DNA of 64,000 nt. It comes from Nocardia gamkensis NBRC 108242. Lineage in GTDB: Bacteria > Actinomycetota > Actinomycetes > Mycobacteriales > Mycobacteriaceae. Below the pieces are notes generated by a model that worked only from the letters and a program-made list of their open reading frames with translations, made no database searches and was not told the origin of the DNA. Where the stretch lies: the NCBI RefSeq assembly GCF_001612985.1, contig NZ_BDBM01000031.1:44484-108483 (forward strand), read 5' to 3'. This document shows positions 17,542 through 27,235 of the stretch, piece by piece (the stretch's first letter is position 1; every line of letters starts with the position of its first letter). Both the position numbers and the translations under genes were made by a program.

Positions 17542-18896
17542 GCGCCGGGACGCTTCCTGCCGAGCGCTACCGTGCTCAGCTTCCCGTCGTCGGAGACGGT
17601 GAGCCGCCAGTATCCGCCGTCGGGCGCCTTGAGCACGGGACCGTTGTCGGCGTGCTCGCAGACCCAGGTTCCGTCGGCGGTCACCGCCGCGCGGACGGCG
17701 CCGTCGCTGCTCTGTGCCTGGAACACGTCCGCGCCGTGCGGCCCCGCTTGGGACACCACGGTGCCGGTGAAGCGCGGAGTGCGCATGCCCTTGCGGCCCA
17801 TGACGTTCCAGCCGGTCGGAAACGTCTCGACGGGGATATCGTCGGTGATCCCGGAGATCAATCCGACCGCGGTGCCTTCCGGACAGCCGACGGGATCCAC
17901 GCGTACCGGGATGCCCGGCGGCCGCGACTCCGCGTCGAAGATCACGTTCGCCAGATACGGCTGTCGGCAGTAGTTCAGTTCGAGTCCGACCGAACGGGCC
18001 GCGACCTTCGCGTTGACCATGCCGAACTGCGCGGGACCGCCGCGCCCGTTCTCGCCGACCGACAGGGCGACCTCGGCTCCTTCGAACCACACGTTGGTCA
18101 GCCACCAGTCGTTGGCGGCGCCGTCGACCCGCAGGTGGCGGTCGGTGGTGAGCGGGTTCTGGTCGGAGACGAATTCGACGTTGGTGAGTGCCAGCCCGGC
18201 GTTGTGGTCGTTGCCGGTGCCGAGGACGCCGGTGTGATTGCTGGTGAACTTCGAGGAGGTGACGTAGTTCTGGATGCAGGATGTGGTCAGCCCGATCCCG
18301 AAGTTGTTGATATCGCAGTTGATGAAGGCGGTGCCGCCGGTGTTGTCGCGCAACACGACGCCGCGCTGGGTCAGGTACTGCGGATGGTTGTCGCTGAGGT
18401 GGTTGCCGCGCAGTACCACCGCGTCGAAGGAGCAGCGAAAGCATTCCGACAGCTCCACCGCGGTCGAGCCGGGACCTGTGGTGAAGATCCCGAGCCTGGC
18501 GAACCGGACCCGGCTGCGCTTGCGCAGCCGCACCAGAGTGCCGTTGCCCGCGTAGACGATCGTGGTGACGTCGGCGCCGTCGCCGAGAATCGTGGCATAG
18601 TCCGGCAGATCGGGCATCGACTCGACCCGGTAGTGCCCGGCGGGCAGGTAGAGCACCAGCGGGCCGTCCGGGTCCTTGGCCACGGCTGCGGCCAAAGCCT
18701 TGGTGTCGTCGGCGATGCCGTCTCCGACGGCTCCGAAGTCTCGGACGTTGCGCGCCGCAGGCGCATCGGTGGTGGGGGACCGGAACTGCGGGTCGTCCGG
18801 CTCGGCTGTGGTGCAAGCGGCTGCGATCGGAAGTACGGCCGCCGCACCCAGAGTCGCGGCGAGCAAGCGGCGCCGCCGGAGAATGTCGTCGCTCAT
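17538..18896 (-). CDS. Exported pectate-lyase-fold lipoprotein
   Basis: 452 residues. An Arg-rich amino end (RRRRLLAA) with a hydrophobic stretch and IAAAC at about residue 28 looks like a Tat/lipoprotein signal. The mature part starts NVRDFGAVGDGIADDTKAL, the hallmark of the pectate lyase 3 right-handed beta-helix, followed by Asn-rich rungs (NHTGVLGTGNDHNAG). Such proteins cleave or bind acidic polysaccharides. Inside a Wzx/Wzy operon it probably trims or modifies the exported polymer at the cell surface. Catalytic residues cannot be assigned by eye. Overlaps the copolymerase stop by 4 nt. Confidence 0.85.
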   Translation of the reverse strand: MSDDILRRRRLLAATLGAAAVLPIAAACTTAEPDDPQFRSPTTDAPAARNVRDFGAVGDGIADDTKALAAAVAKDPDGPLVLYLPAGHYRVESMPDLPDYATILGDGADVTTIVYAGNGTLVRLRKRSRVRFARLGIFTTGPGSTAVELSECFRCSFDAVVLRGNHLSDNHPQYLTQRGVVLRDNTGGTAFINCDINNFGIGLTTSCIQNYVTSSKFTSNHTGVLGTGNDHNAGLALTNVEFVSDQNPLTTDRHLRVDGAANDWWLTNVWFEGAEVALSVGENGRGGPAQFGMVNAKVAARSVGLELNYCRQPYLANVIFDAESRPPGIPVRVDPVGCPEGTAVGLISGITDDIPVETFPTGWNVMGRKGMRTPRFTGTVVSQAGPHGADVFQAQSSDGAVRAAVTADGTWVCEHADNGPVLKAPDGGYWRLTVSDDGKLSTVALGRKRPGA

Positions 18897-20173
18897 ACCC
18901 TCAACCATCCCACCAGTCGGTCTGCCGTCGATCCGGGCGTGTGGTAGCCGATCACGCCGGTCGGCCCGGACGTGCCGAACGCGGTCAGGGCGGTACGCAG
19001 CTGCGGTTCGGTGAGTCTGCCGAGATCGGCGACGCCGAGGACGGCATCGGACAACGGCGCCACGGTGACCGCGTCGGCGGCACAACCGACCGGTGCGGTC
19101 TCGATGACCACGCGGTAGTAGCGCTCGCGCAGATCGGCGATGAGATGGGCGAAGTGTTCCGAGGCGATCAGGTCGGAGGTGTCCGGCTCGATGTGCCCGA
19201 TCGGCAGCACCGCGACCCCGGTCCCGCCCCAGTCCTGGGTGATCGCCCGGTCCAGCGGTACGCCGCCGCGCAACAACGTCGTGAGGCCTGGACCGGGCAC
19301 CGTGCCGGAGCTTCCGTCGCCGGAGGTGTCGGCGTCGACGAGGATCACCGGATGACCGGCATCGGCGAAGGCCAGCGCCAGGGTGTGCGCCACCTTCGAT
19401 TGTGATCGGTCGGTGAGGCTGGTGCATTCGATGGTCTGGGCGCCCCGCAGGTGATTGCGCAGTCGCCGGGCCGCCTCAGAGGTGGATTCTCCGTGGTCGA
19501 AGGTGGCGACCACCGGCACCGGCGCGACCTCGGCGAGGTTGCTACTGGTGCGGATACGCCGGTCGGTGCGTTCACGCAGAAATGCGGCTGCGAAGCCGAG
19601 CAACAGTCCACCGAACAAGCCCATGGCGACGAACCGGCTCGTGCCGGGGCCGGACGGAGCGGCCGGTAGTCGGGCACGGTCGACGACCGAGACGCGGGCG
19701 GCGGGAGCAGCGCCGGTTTCGATGGATTCGAGACTGTCGACCAGAACACGGAACTGGGCGACCGTGGCGTCGGTGAGATCACGTGCCCGCTGCGCGGTGG
19801 GCGCGGAGACCGCGATCTCCAGGATCGTGCTGGCGGGCGGCGACGAGGCGGTGATCCGGCCGCGGAACTCCTCCGGCGATTCCGTCAGCCCTTGGTCGTG
19901 GACGACCCGCTCGGCGACCGCGGCGCTGGTGGCCAGTTCGAGATAGGACCGCACGCGCTGCTGGGCCGCCAGGCCACCCTGGTAGGAGTCGTTGACCGAG
20001 GTACCGGTGGCCATCGAGACGTACATGGTGCTGCTGGCCACGTATGTCACGGCGCGGGAGGAGGCGTACCAGACGCCGGCCACCGTGACGGTCAGCGCGA
20101 TCGCGGCGATCAGCACCCACCGCCGCCGGACGATGTGCCAGATATCGATCAAACCCATGAATTGCGACCTCAT
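18893..20173 (-). CDS. Wzz-type polysaccharide copolymerase with degenerate tyrosine-kinase domain
   Basis: 426 residues. Membrane helices near 20-40 (WVLIAAIALTVTVAGVWYA) and near 180 (FVAMGLFGGLLLGFAAAF) flank the extracytoplasmic chain-length domain. The cytoplasmic half resembles a BY-kinase ATPase: it keeps VILVDAD (Walker A'), but the expected GxGKT loop reads DRSQSKVA and Walker B reads VVIETAPV, so ATP hydrolysis is doubtful. No Tyr-rich tail is present. It probably sets polymer length without kinase activity. An alternative start is ATG 20158. Confidence 0.85.
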   Translation of the reverse strand: MRSQFMGLIDIWHIVRRRWVLIAAIALTVTVAGVWYASSRAVTYVASSTMYVSMATGTSVNDSYQGGLAAQQRVRSYLELATSAAVAERVVHDQGLTESPEEFRGRITASSPPASTILEIAVSAPTAQRARDLTDATVAQFRVLVDSLESIETGAAPAARVSVVDRARLPAAPSGPGTSRFVAMGLFGGLLLGFAAAFLRERTDRRIRTSSNLAEVAPVPVVATFDHGESTSEAARRLRNHLRGAQTIECTSLTDRSQSKVAHTLALAFADAGHPVILVDADTSGDGSSGTVPGPGLTTLLRGGVPLDRAITQDWGGTGVAVLPIGHIEPDTSDLIASEHFAHLIADLRERYYRVVIETAPVGCAADAVTVAPLSDAVLGVADLGRLTEPQLRTALTAFGTSGPTGVIGYHTPGSTADRLVGWLRV

Positions 20174-21522
20174 GTCTTCGTAACTGCTGAAGCGTGCGCC
20201 GGTGCCGGGAGCGGCGTCGGGCGGCGGCGGAATTCCGTGACGATCAGATGGACGAACCAGGCGAGCACGGCCGACTGCGCGAATTTGCCGAGATTCTCGA
20301 AGCTGCCGAGGATGCCGCGTTCGAACAGGGTGGAGGCGCCGGTGATCGCGAGCCCCAACACCAGGACGGGGAAGTACCGCGAATACAGCGATCGCTCCCA
20401 GGCGAGCAGCAGCAGGAAGGTGAACACCACGGCGACGACCACGCCCGCCTCGCCGCCGAACAGATAGCCTTCGTTGACGTTGCCCTCCGCGAGGGACACC
20501 GACACGGTGCTCATATCCACCGACGCGCCACGCACGTCGTTCGCCCAGGCCGTGCCGGATTGGAGCTTCTCGGCGCCGAGCACCTGCGCCGGGATCAGGC
20601 TGAGGCTCGCGTGGTGCAGTACTTCGCCGGGGGACAACCAGCCGCCCGGGCCGACGAAGTAGGCATCGGTGGCGGCTTCGAGCAGGTCGAAGCGCCGCAG
20701 GATACTCAGGAACGGCCGGACGTCGTCCGGGTAGCGGGAGTCGACGACGGTGGCGTCGAGCGCGGCCGTGCCGGAGTTCTTGAACGACTGCAGCCAGCCG
20801 AATCCGGCGACGCCGAGAACGCCGATCAGCGCCACACCGATGGTGGTGCGCCGGTTCCAGCCGAGCATCGAAAACCGTACGGCCAGAGCGAGTGCGGCGG
20901 CGAGGATCGGTGTCTTGGACTGCACGGCCGACGACCAGTACAGTTCGCCCGCGAACAGCGCGCCGAGCACCAGCGCCGTGGTCTGCGGCCGGGCCGGTCT
21001 GAGGAAGACGATCATCCCGAGCGCCGCGATCCCGGCGAATGTGGCGACAAAACTGAGCAGGGGGTTGCCGCTGCTGACCTCACCGGCAGCGCCCAGCGAT
21101 CCGGTGGCCACCGAGGCCGCCCGGCCCAACAGCCCGAGGGCGTAGAGCACCAGCAGCGTCGGCATCACGTCGGAGTCCGCGACCGCGGCCGGGACGGGGC
21201 GAGGCGGGTGCCGACGCCGCCAGAGCGCGTAACCGATCACCAGCAGCGCGTAACACCACAAGCCGAGCACGACGTGGTCGAGCACCAGACCGATTCCGCG
21301 GTCGTACCCCAGACCAGCCAGCCGGGGGTCGGAGATGTTGTCGCCGTAAGACGGGTCCGGCTGCACCGCGAGCAGCACCAGCGGCCGCGCCACGTAGGAC
21401 AGCGACCAGAAAAGGGCCTGCGCGATGAAGAACACGCGGGCGATGCCGGGAACCCACAGTGCGGCCGCGGCGACCGTGATCAATGCGGCCGCGACGGCGG
21501 CTATATCGGTGTAGGCGTTCAG
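20170..21522 (-). CDS. Wzy-like O-antigen/capsule polymerase, apparent CTG start
   Basis: About 450 residues of multi-pass membrane protein with roughly ten hydrophobic helices and a long outer loop (DDVRPFLSILRRFD to SVSLAEGN), as in Wzy polymerases that join repeat units outside the membrane. No ATG, GTG or TTG stands at the expected position. CTG 21522 sits 7 nt after GGAGG and overlaps the upstream TGA as CTGA, mirroring the ATGA junctions in the rest of the operon. Membrane topology supports the call; sequence identity of Wzy proteins is always low. Confidence 0.78.
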   Translation of the reverse strand: MNAYTDIAAVAAALITVAAAALWVPGIARVFFIAQALFWSLSYVARPLVLLAVQPDPSYGDNISDPRLAGLGYDRGIGLVLDHVVLGLWCYALLVIGYALWRRRHPPRPVPAAVADSDVMPTLLVLYALGLLGRAASVATGSLGAAGEVSSGNPLLSFVATFAGIAALGMIVFLRPARPQTTALVLGALFAGELYWSSAVQSKTPILAAALALAVRFSMLGWNRRTTIGVALIGVLGVAGFGWLQSFKNSGTAALDATVVDSRYPDDVRPFLSILRRFDLLEAATDAYFVGPGGWLSPGEVLHHASLSLIPAQVLGAEKLQSGTAWANDVRGASVDMSTVSVSLAEGNVNEGYLFGGEAGVVVAVVFTFLLLLAWERSLYSRYFPVLVLGLAITGASTLFERGILGSFENLGKFAQSAVLAWFVHLIVTEFRRRPTPLPAPAHASAVTKT

Positions 21523-22532
21523 TTCGCGACCTCCGCGGCGAGGCCGACGATCTGCCGGGCGCGATCCACGTAACGATGCCCCCCGGCGACGATCCGCCGG
21601 TGCCCGGCCGCCGCGACCTCTGCCGCCTGCTCCGGATGGGCGGCAACCCAATCGAGAACCGAGACAAGCTCGTCGGTGCTGTCGAACAGGAAGCACTCGA
21701 CGGTGTCGCGCAGCAGGTCGGCGTGTTCGCCGGTGCGTTCACCGACGAACAATCCACCGGCCGCGGGCACCTCGAAGGTACGGCAGGTGTGGGTGTCGCG
21801 GTTGCCGGAGTTCAGCAGCACCAGATTGGCTGTCACCTCGGCGATCGCGGCCGAATACCCGGGACCGTACACCGCGCCGCCGACGACGGCGCGGGTGGTG
21901 CGCAACTCCGGAACCCGGCGCCAGCCGGGGCCGCGGACCAGCAGGCGCGGTCCGTAGCGGCGTGCCAGGGACGCCAGTTCGGCGCGGCGGCCGGGCCGGC
22001 ACACTCCGATGAAACCGACCAGGTAGTCACCGGCGCCGCGGCGCGCCGCCGGATGATGCCAGGCCGGGTCGTAAGCGCTGAGTACGAAACCGGCCTGCGC
22101 GCCACGCGCCCGCAACTCCGGCACGTTGTGCTGTTTGGTGGTGACGATCAGGTCCCAGCCGGGTTCCGCGGCCAGGTAGGCGTCGGTGAGGTTCTCGGGG
22201 TTGGACACGTCATCGGGGCTGTAGTGCACATGCAGTGCGGCGGGCAGGTCGAGCAGTCGCTGCTGGTCCAGATGAATCCCCTTGAACACGAACAGCATGT
22301 CGGGCCGGAACGTGGCAGCGTTGCGTTCGATCCGGGTGTGAACTCGTTCGACCGTGCGACGGTCGCGCCGACCGGTCGCCTTCGCGTACACCCACGGTGG
22401 CGAGAACCTGGCCGGGAGGGTCACCGGTGTGGAGTCGACCACGAGCACGTCGTGCCCGGCCTGCCGGAAGCCGTCGGCCAGCGAGCGTGCGTTGCTGCCG
22501 AGCCAGTCGTCGCCGACGAACAGAATTCTCAT
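21519..22532 (-). CDS. Glycosyltransferase (CgeB-like GT-B)
   Basis: 337 residues from ATG 22532. Begins MRILFVGDDWLGSNARSLA, has HYSPDDVSNPEN mid-chain, and ends with RTFEVPAAGGLFVGE and a GHRRIVAGGHRYVDRARQI helix. This is the shape of the CgeB/glycosyl-transferase-1 group that lacks the full GT4 motif. Likely adds one sugar of the repeat unit. It starts 2 nt after the flippase stop. Confidence 0.8.
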   Translation of the reverse strand: MRILFVGDDWLGSNARSLADGFRQAGHDVLVVDSTPVTLPARFSPPWVYAKATGRRDRRTVERVHTRIERNAATFRPDMLFVFKGIHLDQQRLLDLPAALHVHYSPDDVSNPENLTDAYLAAEPGWDLIVTTKQHNVPELRARGAQAGFVLSAYDPAWHHPAARRGAGDYLVGFIGVCRPGRRAELASLARRYGPRLLVRGPGWRRVPELRTTRAVVGGAVYGPGYSAAIAEVTANLVLLNSGNRDTHTCRTFEVPAAGGLFVGERTGEHADLLRDTVECFLFDSTDELVSVLDWVAAHPEQAAEVAAAGHRRIVAGGHRYVDRARQIVGLAAEVAN

Positions 22533-22534
22533 GG

Positions 22535-23950
22535 TCAGGTTTCCTTCCGGGGCACGATAGGCAGCGGCACGGTGTCGGCTTCGGCGTGGTCGCGGCGGGC
22601 CAGGAACCGCATCCGCAGCAGATGCCAGGTGGCGACGGTGATTTCGGCCAGCAGCAGGCCGTAGACCAAGGTGTGCACCGAGCGGGTCCAGACGGTCAGC
22701 AGCAACGCCCCGATGGCGACGAGAGTCCCGAGCAGCGCGCCGATCAGTACCCCGGTGGTGTCCTGGCGCACCGGCAAGATGGCCGTGGTGATGAACGAGG
22801 TGACCGTCGTGGCGGGCAGGATCATCGCCTCGATTCGCAACAGACCGGTGGACGCGGCGAATTCGGCACCGAAGACCAGCCGGATCAGCAGGGGCGCGGC
22901 CAGCCAGACGCCAGCAGAAGCGAGTGCGGCGACGGCGACGGTGACGGCCAGCGCCTGCGTGCTGTACCGCCAGAACCCGAGATGGTCGCCGCGTCGAGCC
23001 ATGCGTGGCAACAGCGCGAAGCCGATGGCGTCGAGCAGTGATTGGACCGCGCGCACCAGGCGGTCGCCGGCCGAGTACAAGCCCAGCGAGACGGCGTCGA
23101 GCACGGCCGAGTACAGCGTCGCCGCACCCTGCCCGTAGCCGGTGACCAGCAACCGGGAGACGAACACCGGCACGCTGCGGCGCAGCACGACGCCGTAGTA
23201 GCGGGGACGGGCCGGTGACCCGTACCGGCGCCAGGCATCCCACCATGTCAGTGCCACCGTCGGCACGGAGGACAGCAATAGGCACAGCAAGGCGACGTGC
23301 GGGTTCGGCAGTTGCGGAAGCAGGCCCACGAGCAGCCCGAGATAGCACAGCCGTCCGATGCTCTGATACGCGGCGGAGGTGCCGAACCGCCCCTCACCGA
23401 TCAGCAGCCAGTCCTCCGACAGGGACCAGAAGCCACCGACGAACAGGCCGAGCAGCACCATCTGCGCGGCTTCGGGCACGCGCACGGCAAAGGCTACGGC
23501 GAGCGCGACGCCGAACAGCGTCGCCGTGGCGAGGCGGATGGCCAGGTAATCGCCACGCAGCTGGTTCATCTCCCGGAACCGGGTGTCCTTGCGCGCGTTG
23601 ATCTCCGGCACGCGGGCGGACAGGAACTGCGTGACTCCCAGATCCACGACGAGCGAGCCGATGAAGTAGGCCGACATGCCGATGGCGAGCAGGCCGAGGC
23701 CGTGGGCGCCGAGCACCCGGGCGATCAGCGGCACGGTGACGACCGTGACGATGTACTGACCGTATCTGCCGAAACTCACCAGTGCGATATCGCCGAGTAC
23801 CTCGAACCGGCTCGGCTTGCTGTGCGCGCCACCACCGCCCGGCCCGCGAGCCCCGTCGGTGCGACGGTGCACCCCGCCGGGAGGCCGGGGCAGTTCGACC
23901 CGAGGGAAGACGTCGGTGGTCAGCGTGGCGAGGTAGTCGGGTTCGGTCAC
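22535..23950 (-). CDS. Wzx-like oligosaccharide flippase (MOP superfamily)
   Basis: 471 residues with about 12-14 membrane helices after a 50-residue Pro/Gly-rich cytoplasmic leader. The stretch SFGRYGQYIVTVVTVPLIARVLGAHGLGLLAIG is split over the first two helices as in polysaccharide exporters. Moves lipid-linked repeat units across the membrane. Its neighbours, a Wzy-like polymerase and a Wzz-like copolymerase, complete a Wzx/Wzy system. ATG 23950 overlaps the upstream GT4 stop. Confidence 0.87.
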   Translation of the reverse strand: MTEPDYLATLTTDVFPRVELPRPPGGVHRRTDGARGPGGGGAHSKPSRFEVLGDIALVSFGRYGQYIVTVVTVPLIARVLGAHGLGLLAIGMSAYFIGSLVVDLGVTQFLSARVPEINARKDTRFREMNQLRGDYLAIRLATATLFGVALAVAFAVRVPEAAQMVLLGLFVGGFWSLSEDWLLIGEGRFGTSAAYQSIGRLCYLGLLVGLLPQLPNPHVALLCLLLSSVPTVALTWWDAWRRYGSPARPRYYGVVLRRSVPVFVSRLLVTGYGQGAATLYSAVLDAVSLGLYSAGDRLVRAVQSLLDAIGFALLPRMARRGDHLGFWRYSTQALAVTVAVAALASAGVWLAAPLLIRLVFGAEFAASTGLLRIEAMILPATTVTSFITTAILPVRQDTTGVLIGALLGTLVAIGALLLTVWTRSVHTLVYGLLLAEITVATWHLLRMRFLARRDHAEADTVPLPIVPRKET

Positions 23951-25077
23951 GGCGGCGCCACCTCGTCGAGGAAGCGGGTGACCACGCGTGCCGTGGTGCC
24001 GATGTCGAAGTCGCGGGCGCGGTCGGCGCCTGCGGCGGCGATCCGGGCGCGCGCGGCCGGATCGCCGAGCAGTTCGGTGAGAGCCGTGGTGAGCGCGGCT
24101 TCGTCACCGGCGGGCACCAGCCGGCCGGTACGCCCGTCGGCGATGATCTCGGCCGGGCCGCCGGGCACCGTCGCGATCACCGCGCAGCCCGCGGCCATAC
24201 CTTCCACCACCACCTGCCCGAACGGCTCGGGCAGCACCGAGCAGTGCACGAGCACGTCGGCCTCGGCGAGGTAACGGTCGGGGTCGTCGACGTGACCGGT
24301 GAAGGTCACGGCCAAACCGAGTTCGTCGGCGAGTCGTTCCAGGTACTGCCGGAACGGCTGTTCATCGAAGAACGTCCCGCCGACGAGATACACCGCGGCG
24401 GGCCGGGTGGGCACCGTCGCCAAAGCTCGCAGGAACACGTCCTGACCTTTCCAGGGGCTCAGCCGTCCCACGACGACTACGACCGCCTCGGCCGCCGCAC
24501 GGCCGCGCGGCGGCGGCGGTACGGCGGGCAGGGCGACACCCGGATAGGCGACGGCCACCGGGATACGCGAGGGCAGCGTGTCACGGGTGCCGTGACTGTT
24601 GGCGAGCAGTCCCCGGCAGACCAGGGCGGCCAGCAGCCGGATGGTGGTGGCCGGGAGCAAACCGAAGTAGTCCCGGGACACTCGGTCGTGGACCTGCCAG
24701 ACGAGCGGCACCCGCGCGCGGCGGGCCGCAACCGCTCCCAGCACGAGCGCTTTGCTGCTCTCCGCGACCAATACCCGAGCGCCCAGCTCGCGGACCACGC
24801 CTCCGATCGTCCAGCCCAGCCGCAGCAGCGCGAGAAACCCGGTGATCAGCCGCAACGGACCGGATGCTGTGGTCATCGCCCGGCTGTCGAATCGGCCTGT
24901 CACCACACGGGTTTCGATCCCGGCGTCGCGGGCACGGGCCATCACCGGGCCGTCCTCGGTACACACCAGCGCCACTTCGGTGCCCTGCGTCCGCAGTGTG
25001 CGCAGCAGCCGCAGGGTGGCCAATTCGGCCCCGGAGGGCGCGGCGGTGTGGCCGAGGAAGACGGCGGGCCCACTCAT
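23947..25077 (-). CDS. GT4 family glycosyltransferase
   Basis: 376 residues starting MSGPAVFLGHTAAPSGAE. GT-B features: WQVHDRVSRDYFG and ANSHGTRDTLPSR in the acceptor domain, VVVGRLSPWKGQDVFLRAL in the donor domain, and LPEPFGQVVVEGMAAGCAV with the EX7E motif. ATG 25077 overlaps the preceding TGA. Adds a sugar to the lipid-linked repeat unit (inference from operon). Confidence 0.9.
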   Translation of the reverse strand: MSGPAVFLGHTAAPSGAELATLRLLRTLRTQGTEVALVCTEDGPVMARARDAGIETRVVTGRFDSRAMTTASGPLRLITGFLALLRLGWTIGGVVRELGARVLVAESSKALVLGAVAARRARVPLVWQVHDRVSRDYFGLLPATTIRLLAALVCRGLLANSHGTRDTLPSRIPVAVAYPGVALPAVPPPPRGRAAAEAVVVVVGRLSPWKGQDVFLRALATVPTRPAAVYLVGGTFFDEQPFRQYLERLADELGLAVTFTGHVDDPDRYLAEADVLVHCSVLPEPFGQVVVEGMAAGCAVIATVPGGPAEIIADGRTGRLVPAGDEAALTTALTELLGDPAARARIAAAGADRARDFDIGTTARVVTRFLDEVAPP

Positions 25078-26177
25078 GCGAACTCCCGGTACAGCGCCGC
25101 GTGCCGCCGTGCGGCGACCTGCCAGCTGAAGGTCTCCGCGTGGGCGCGGCATTGCGCCGGTGTGGGCCGACCGCCTGCGATCGCCGCGCTGATCCGAGCC
25201 GCGAGCGCGGTGGGGTCGCTGGGCGGCACGATCAGCGACGGATCCAGGCCCTGCACGGCGTCGGGCAAACCGCCGCACCGGGTGACCACCGGCGCTCGGC
25301 CCGCGGCGAGGGACTCGAGGGCGATCAGGCCGAATCCCTCGAGGGCTATGGTCGGCACCACGGTGAGCGCGGCGGAGGTGTAGCGCACGGCGAGTTCCTG
25401 GTCGGGAATCCGGCCGGTGAACTCGACGCTGCCGTCGAGCCCACTCTCGGTGGCTCCGCGCCGGAGATCCGCCTCGGCGCTGCCGGTTCCGACGATGACC
25501 AGACGCGCCTCCGGGTGCTCGGCGAGCACGCCGGGCCACGCGCGCAGCAACACATCGATGCCCATCCGGCGCTCCAGCCGCCGCACACACAAGACGACCG
25601 GCGGGGACCCGGGGACCGGGGCGGGACGGAACCGGGTGAGATCGACCCCGGGCGCGATCACCTCGATGCGATCGGGCGCAATGCGGTAGTTGTCGCACAG
25701 GACGTCGCGAAAGTGTTCGGAGAGCACGACAAAACGATCCGCGCAAACGTATCGCAAACGTTCGATGAGGTATTTGGCGAAGGCTGTGACGGGATGCTGT
25801 CCGTGCATTCGGCTTTCCGCCGCCCACGGGCCGTGGAAATGCACGACGAGTGGTAGCCGTCGACCCCGCCGGTCCCGGGCGGCCGGGCCGTAGAGGCAGA
25901 AGTGGCGATCCACGACCGTGCCGCGGTCCAAGGCATCGCGAGCGCAGAACGCGGTGCGGGCGCGGCGCAGTGTCGAGCCGCCGACCGGCCCCCACGACCG
26001 GGTCCCGCCATGCGTCCGGTCGGGCGGGCCGAACGCGGCGGCCGACATCGAAATCCCTGGAACGTCCAGCAAAGCGCCGTGCAAGTCCGTGAAATATCGG
26101 CCAAGGCCGCCGGGCGCGGCGCCGAACCATTCCGATCCGGTCATGTGCACCCGCACCGCGCCGGAAGCGCTCGTCAT
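25074..26177 (-). CDS. GT4 family glycosyltransferase, first gene of the leftward operon
   Basis: 367 residues. Acceptor domain with GGLGRYFTDLHGAL and HFHGPWAAESRMHG; donor domain with CVRRLERRMGIDVLLRAW and ALEGFGLIALESLAAGRAP. Promoter-proximal gene of the operon running to 13556; about 240 nt separate it from the divergent GT2 at 26417. An A/T-rich run around 25740-25790 slightly breaks the codon pattern. Confidence 0.9.
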   Translation of the reverse strand: MTSASGAVRVHMTGSEWFGAAPGGLGRYFTDLHGALLDVPGISMSAAAFGPPDRTHGGTRSWGPVGGSTLRRARTAFCARDALDRGTVVDRHFCLYGPAARDRRGRRLPLVVHFHGPWAAESRMHGQHPVTAFAKYLIERLRYVCADRFVVLSEHFRDVLCDNYRIAPDRIEVIAPGVDLTRFRPAPVPGSPPVVLCVRRLERRMGIDVLLRAWPGVLAEHPEARLVIVGTGSAEADLRRGATESGLDGSVEFTGRIPDQELAVRYTSAALTVVPTIALEGFGLIALESLAAGRAPVVTRCGGLPDAVQGLDPSLIVPPSDPTALAARISAAIAGGRPTPAQCRAHAETFSWQVAARRHAALYREFA

Positions 26178-26416
26178 GACGCGATCCCTTCGTCCCGTTC
26201 GCCGGACCGCGGAGTCGTCCGCCGAACTCGTTCACGGCCGGAAAGTATAAGGCTGCCCACCGAATTCATGTTCATGCTGGTCGCGCAGATGTGCGGTAAC
26301 CGATATCCAGCACTGGGAATTCCGCATCCAGATGCCAACTCGCGGTGAAATGTGGCATAGTTTCGGCAATTACGAGGCAATGTGCGATCGAGATTCTGGC
26401 AAAGGGGCAGCTCGGG

Positions 26417-27235
26417 ATGCGGAAACTGTCGGTGTGCGTGCCGGCCTACAACGCGGAAAGAACTCTGTCCGCGACCCTGGACTCGGTGCTGGCCCAAGAT
26501 CTCGATTTCGAAGTCGTGATCCTGGACAACGCGAGCACCGACCGCACCGGTGACATCGCGCGAGCGCGGCGCGACCCGCGCGTGCGTGTGCTGCGCAACG
26601 ATCGGGTACTGCCGATCGGCGCGAATTGGGACCGGGCGATCCGGGAATCCACCGGGGACCTCGTGAAGGTGGTCTGCGCCGACGACATCCTGCGTCCCGG
26701 CGCCCTCGCCGCGCAGTCGACGGAGTTCGACGACAACGCGGTCGCGTTGTGCGCGGGCAGATTCGACGTGATCGACGAGTCCGGCGACATCCTCGAGACC
26801 GGACTGGGGCTGCCGCAGCTGGTCGGCAGGCACGGCAGCCGCCGACTGGCCCGGGTGATCGTGCGTCGCGGACCGGCCGACTTCGGCCCCACCGCGGCCG
26901 CCATGTTCCGGCGCGCCGACTACGACGCCGTCGGCGGACTGCGCGGCGACCTCGTATTCCCGATGGATGTGGACCTGTTCGCCCGCGTCGGCAGCCGCGG
27001 CGCTTTCGTCGGGCTCGGCGACATCGTGGCCGCGTGGCGGAACTCCTCGTTCAACCTGTGCAGTCGCACGTCGACCCGTAGCAAGCTCACCGAGCAGCTG
27101 CGATTCCATCATCGCCTCGGCGCCGATCACCCGGACCTCGTGCGTCCGGCCGACGTGCTGGCTGGTGATCTGCGTCTGGTCCGGGCGTTGGGGACGCGGC
27201 TGCGGGTGCGCGCGCGGGGCATGGTCGGCCGCTGA
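26417..27235 (+). CDS. GT2 family glycosyltransferase
   Basis: 272 residues from ATG 26417 (the frame is open upstream, but this start gives the canonical amino end). MRKLSVCVPAYNAERTL, VVILDNASTDRTG and the catalytic-metal motif CADDIL mark a GT-A fold GT2 enzyme using a nucleotide sugar. No membrane segments, so it is soluble or peripheral. Transcribed alone and rightward between the two leftward operons. Confidence 0.88.
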   Translation: MRKLSVCVPAYNAERTLSATLDSVLAQDLDFEVVILDNASTDRTGDIARARRDPRVRVLRNDRVLPIGANWDRAIRESTGDLVKVVCADDILRPGALAAQSTEFDDNAVALCAGRFDVIDESGDILETGLGLPQLVGRHGSRRLARVIVRRGPADFGPTAAAMFRRADYDAVGGLRGDLVFPMDVDLFARVGSRGAFVGLGDIVAAWRNSSFNLCSRTSTRSKLTEQLRFHHRLGADHPDLVRPADVLAGDLRLVRALGTRLRVRARGMVGR

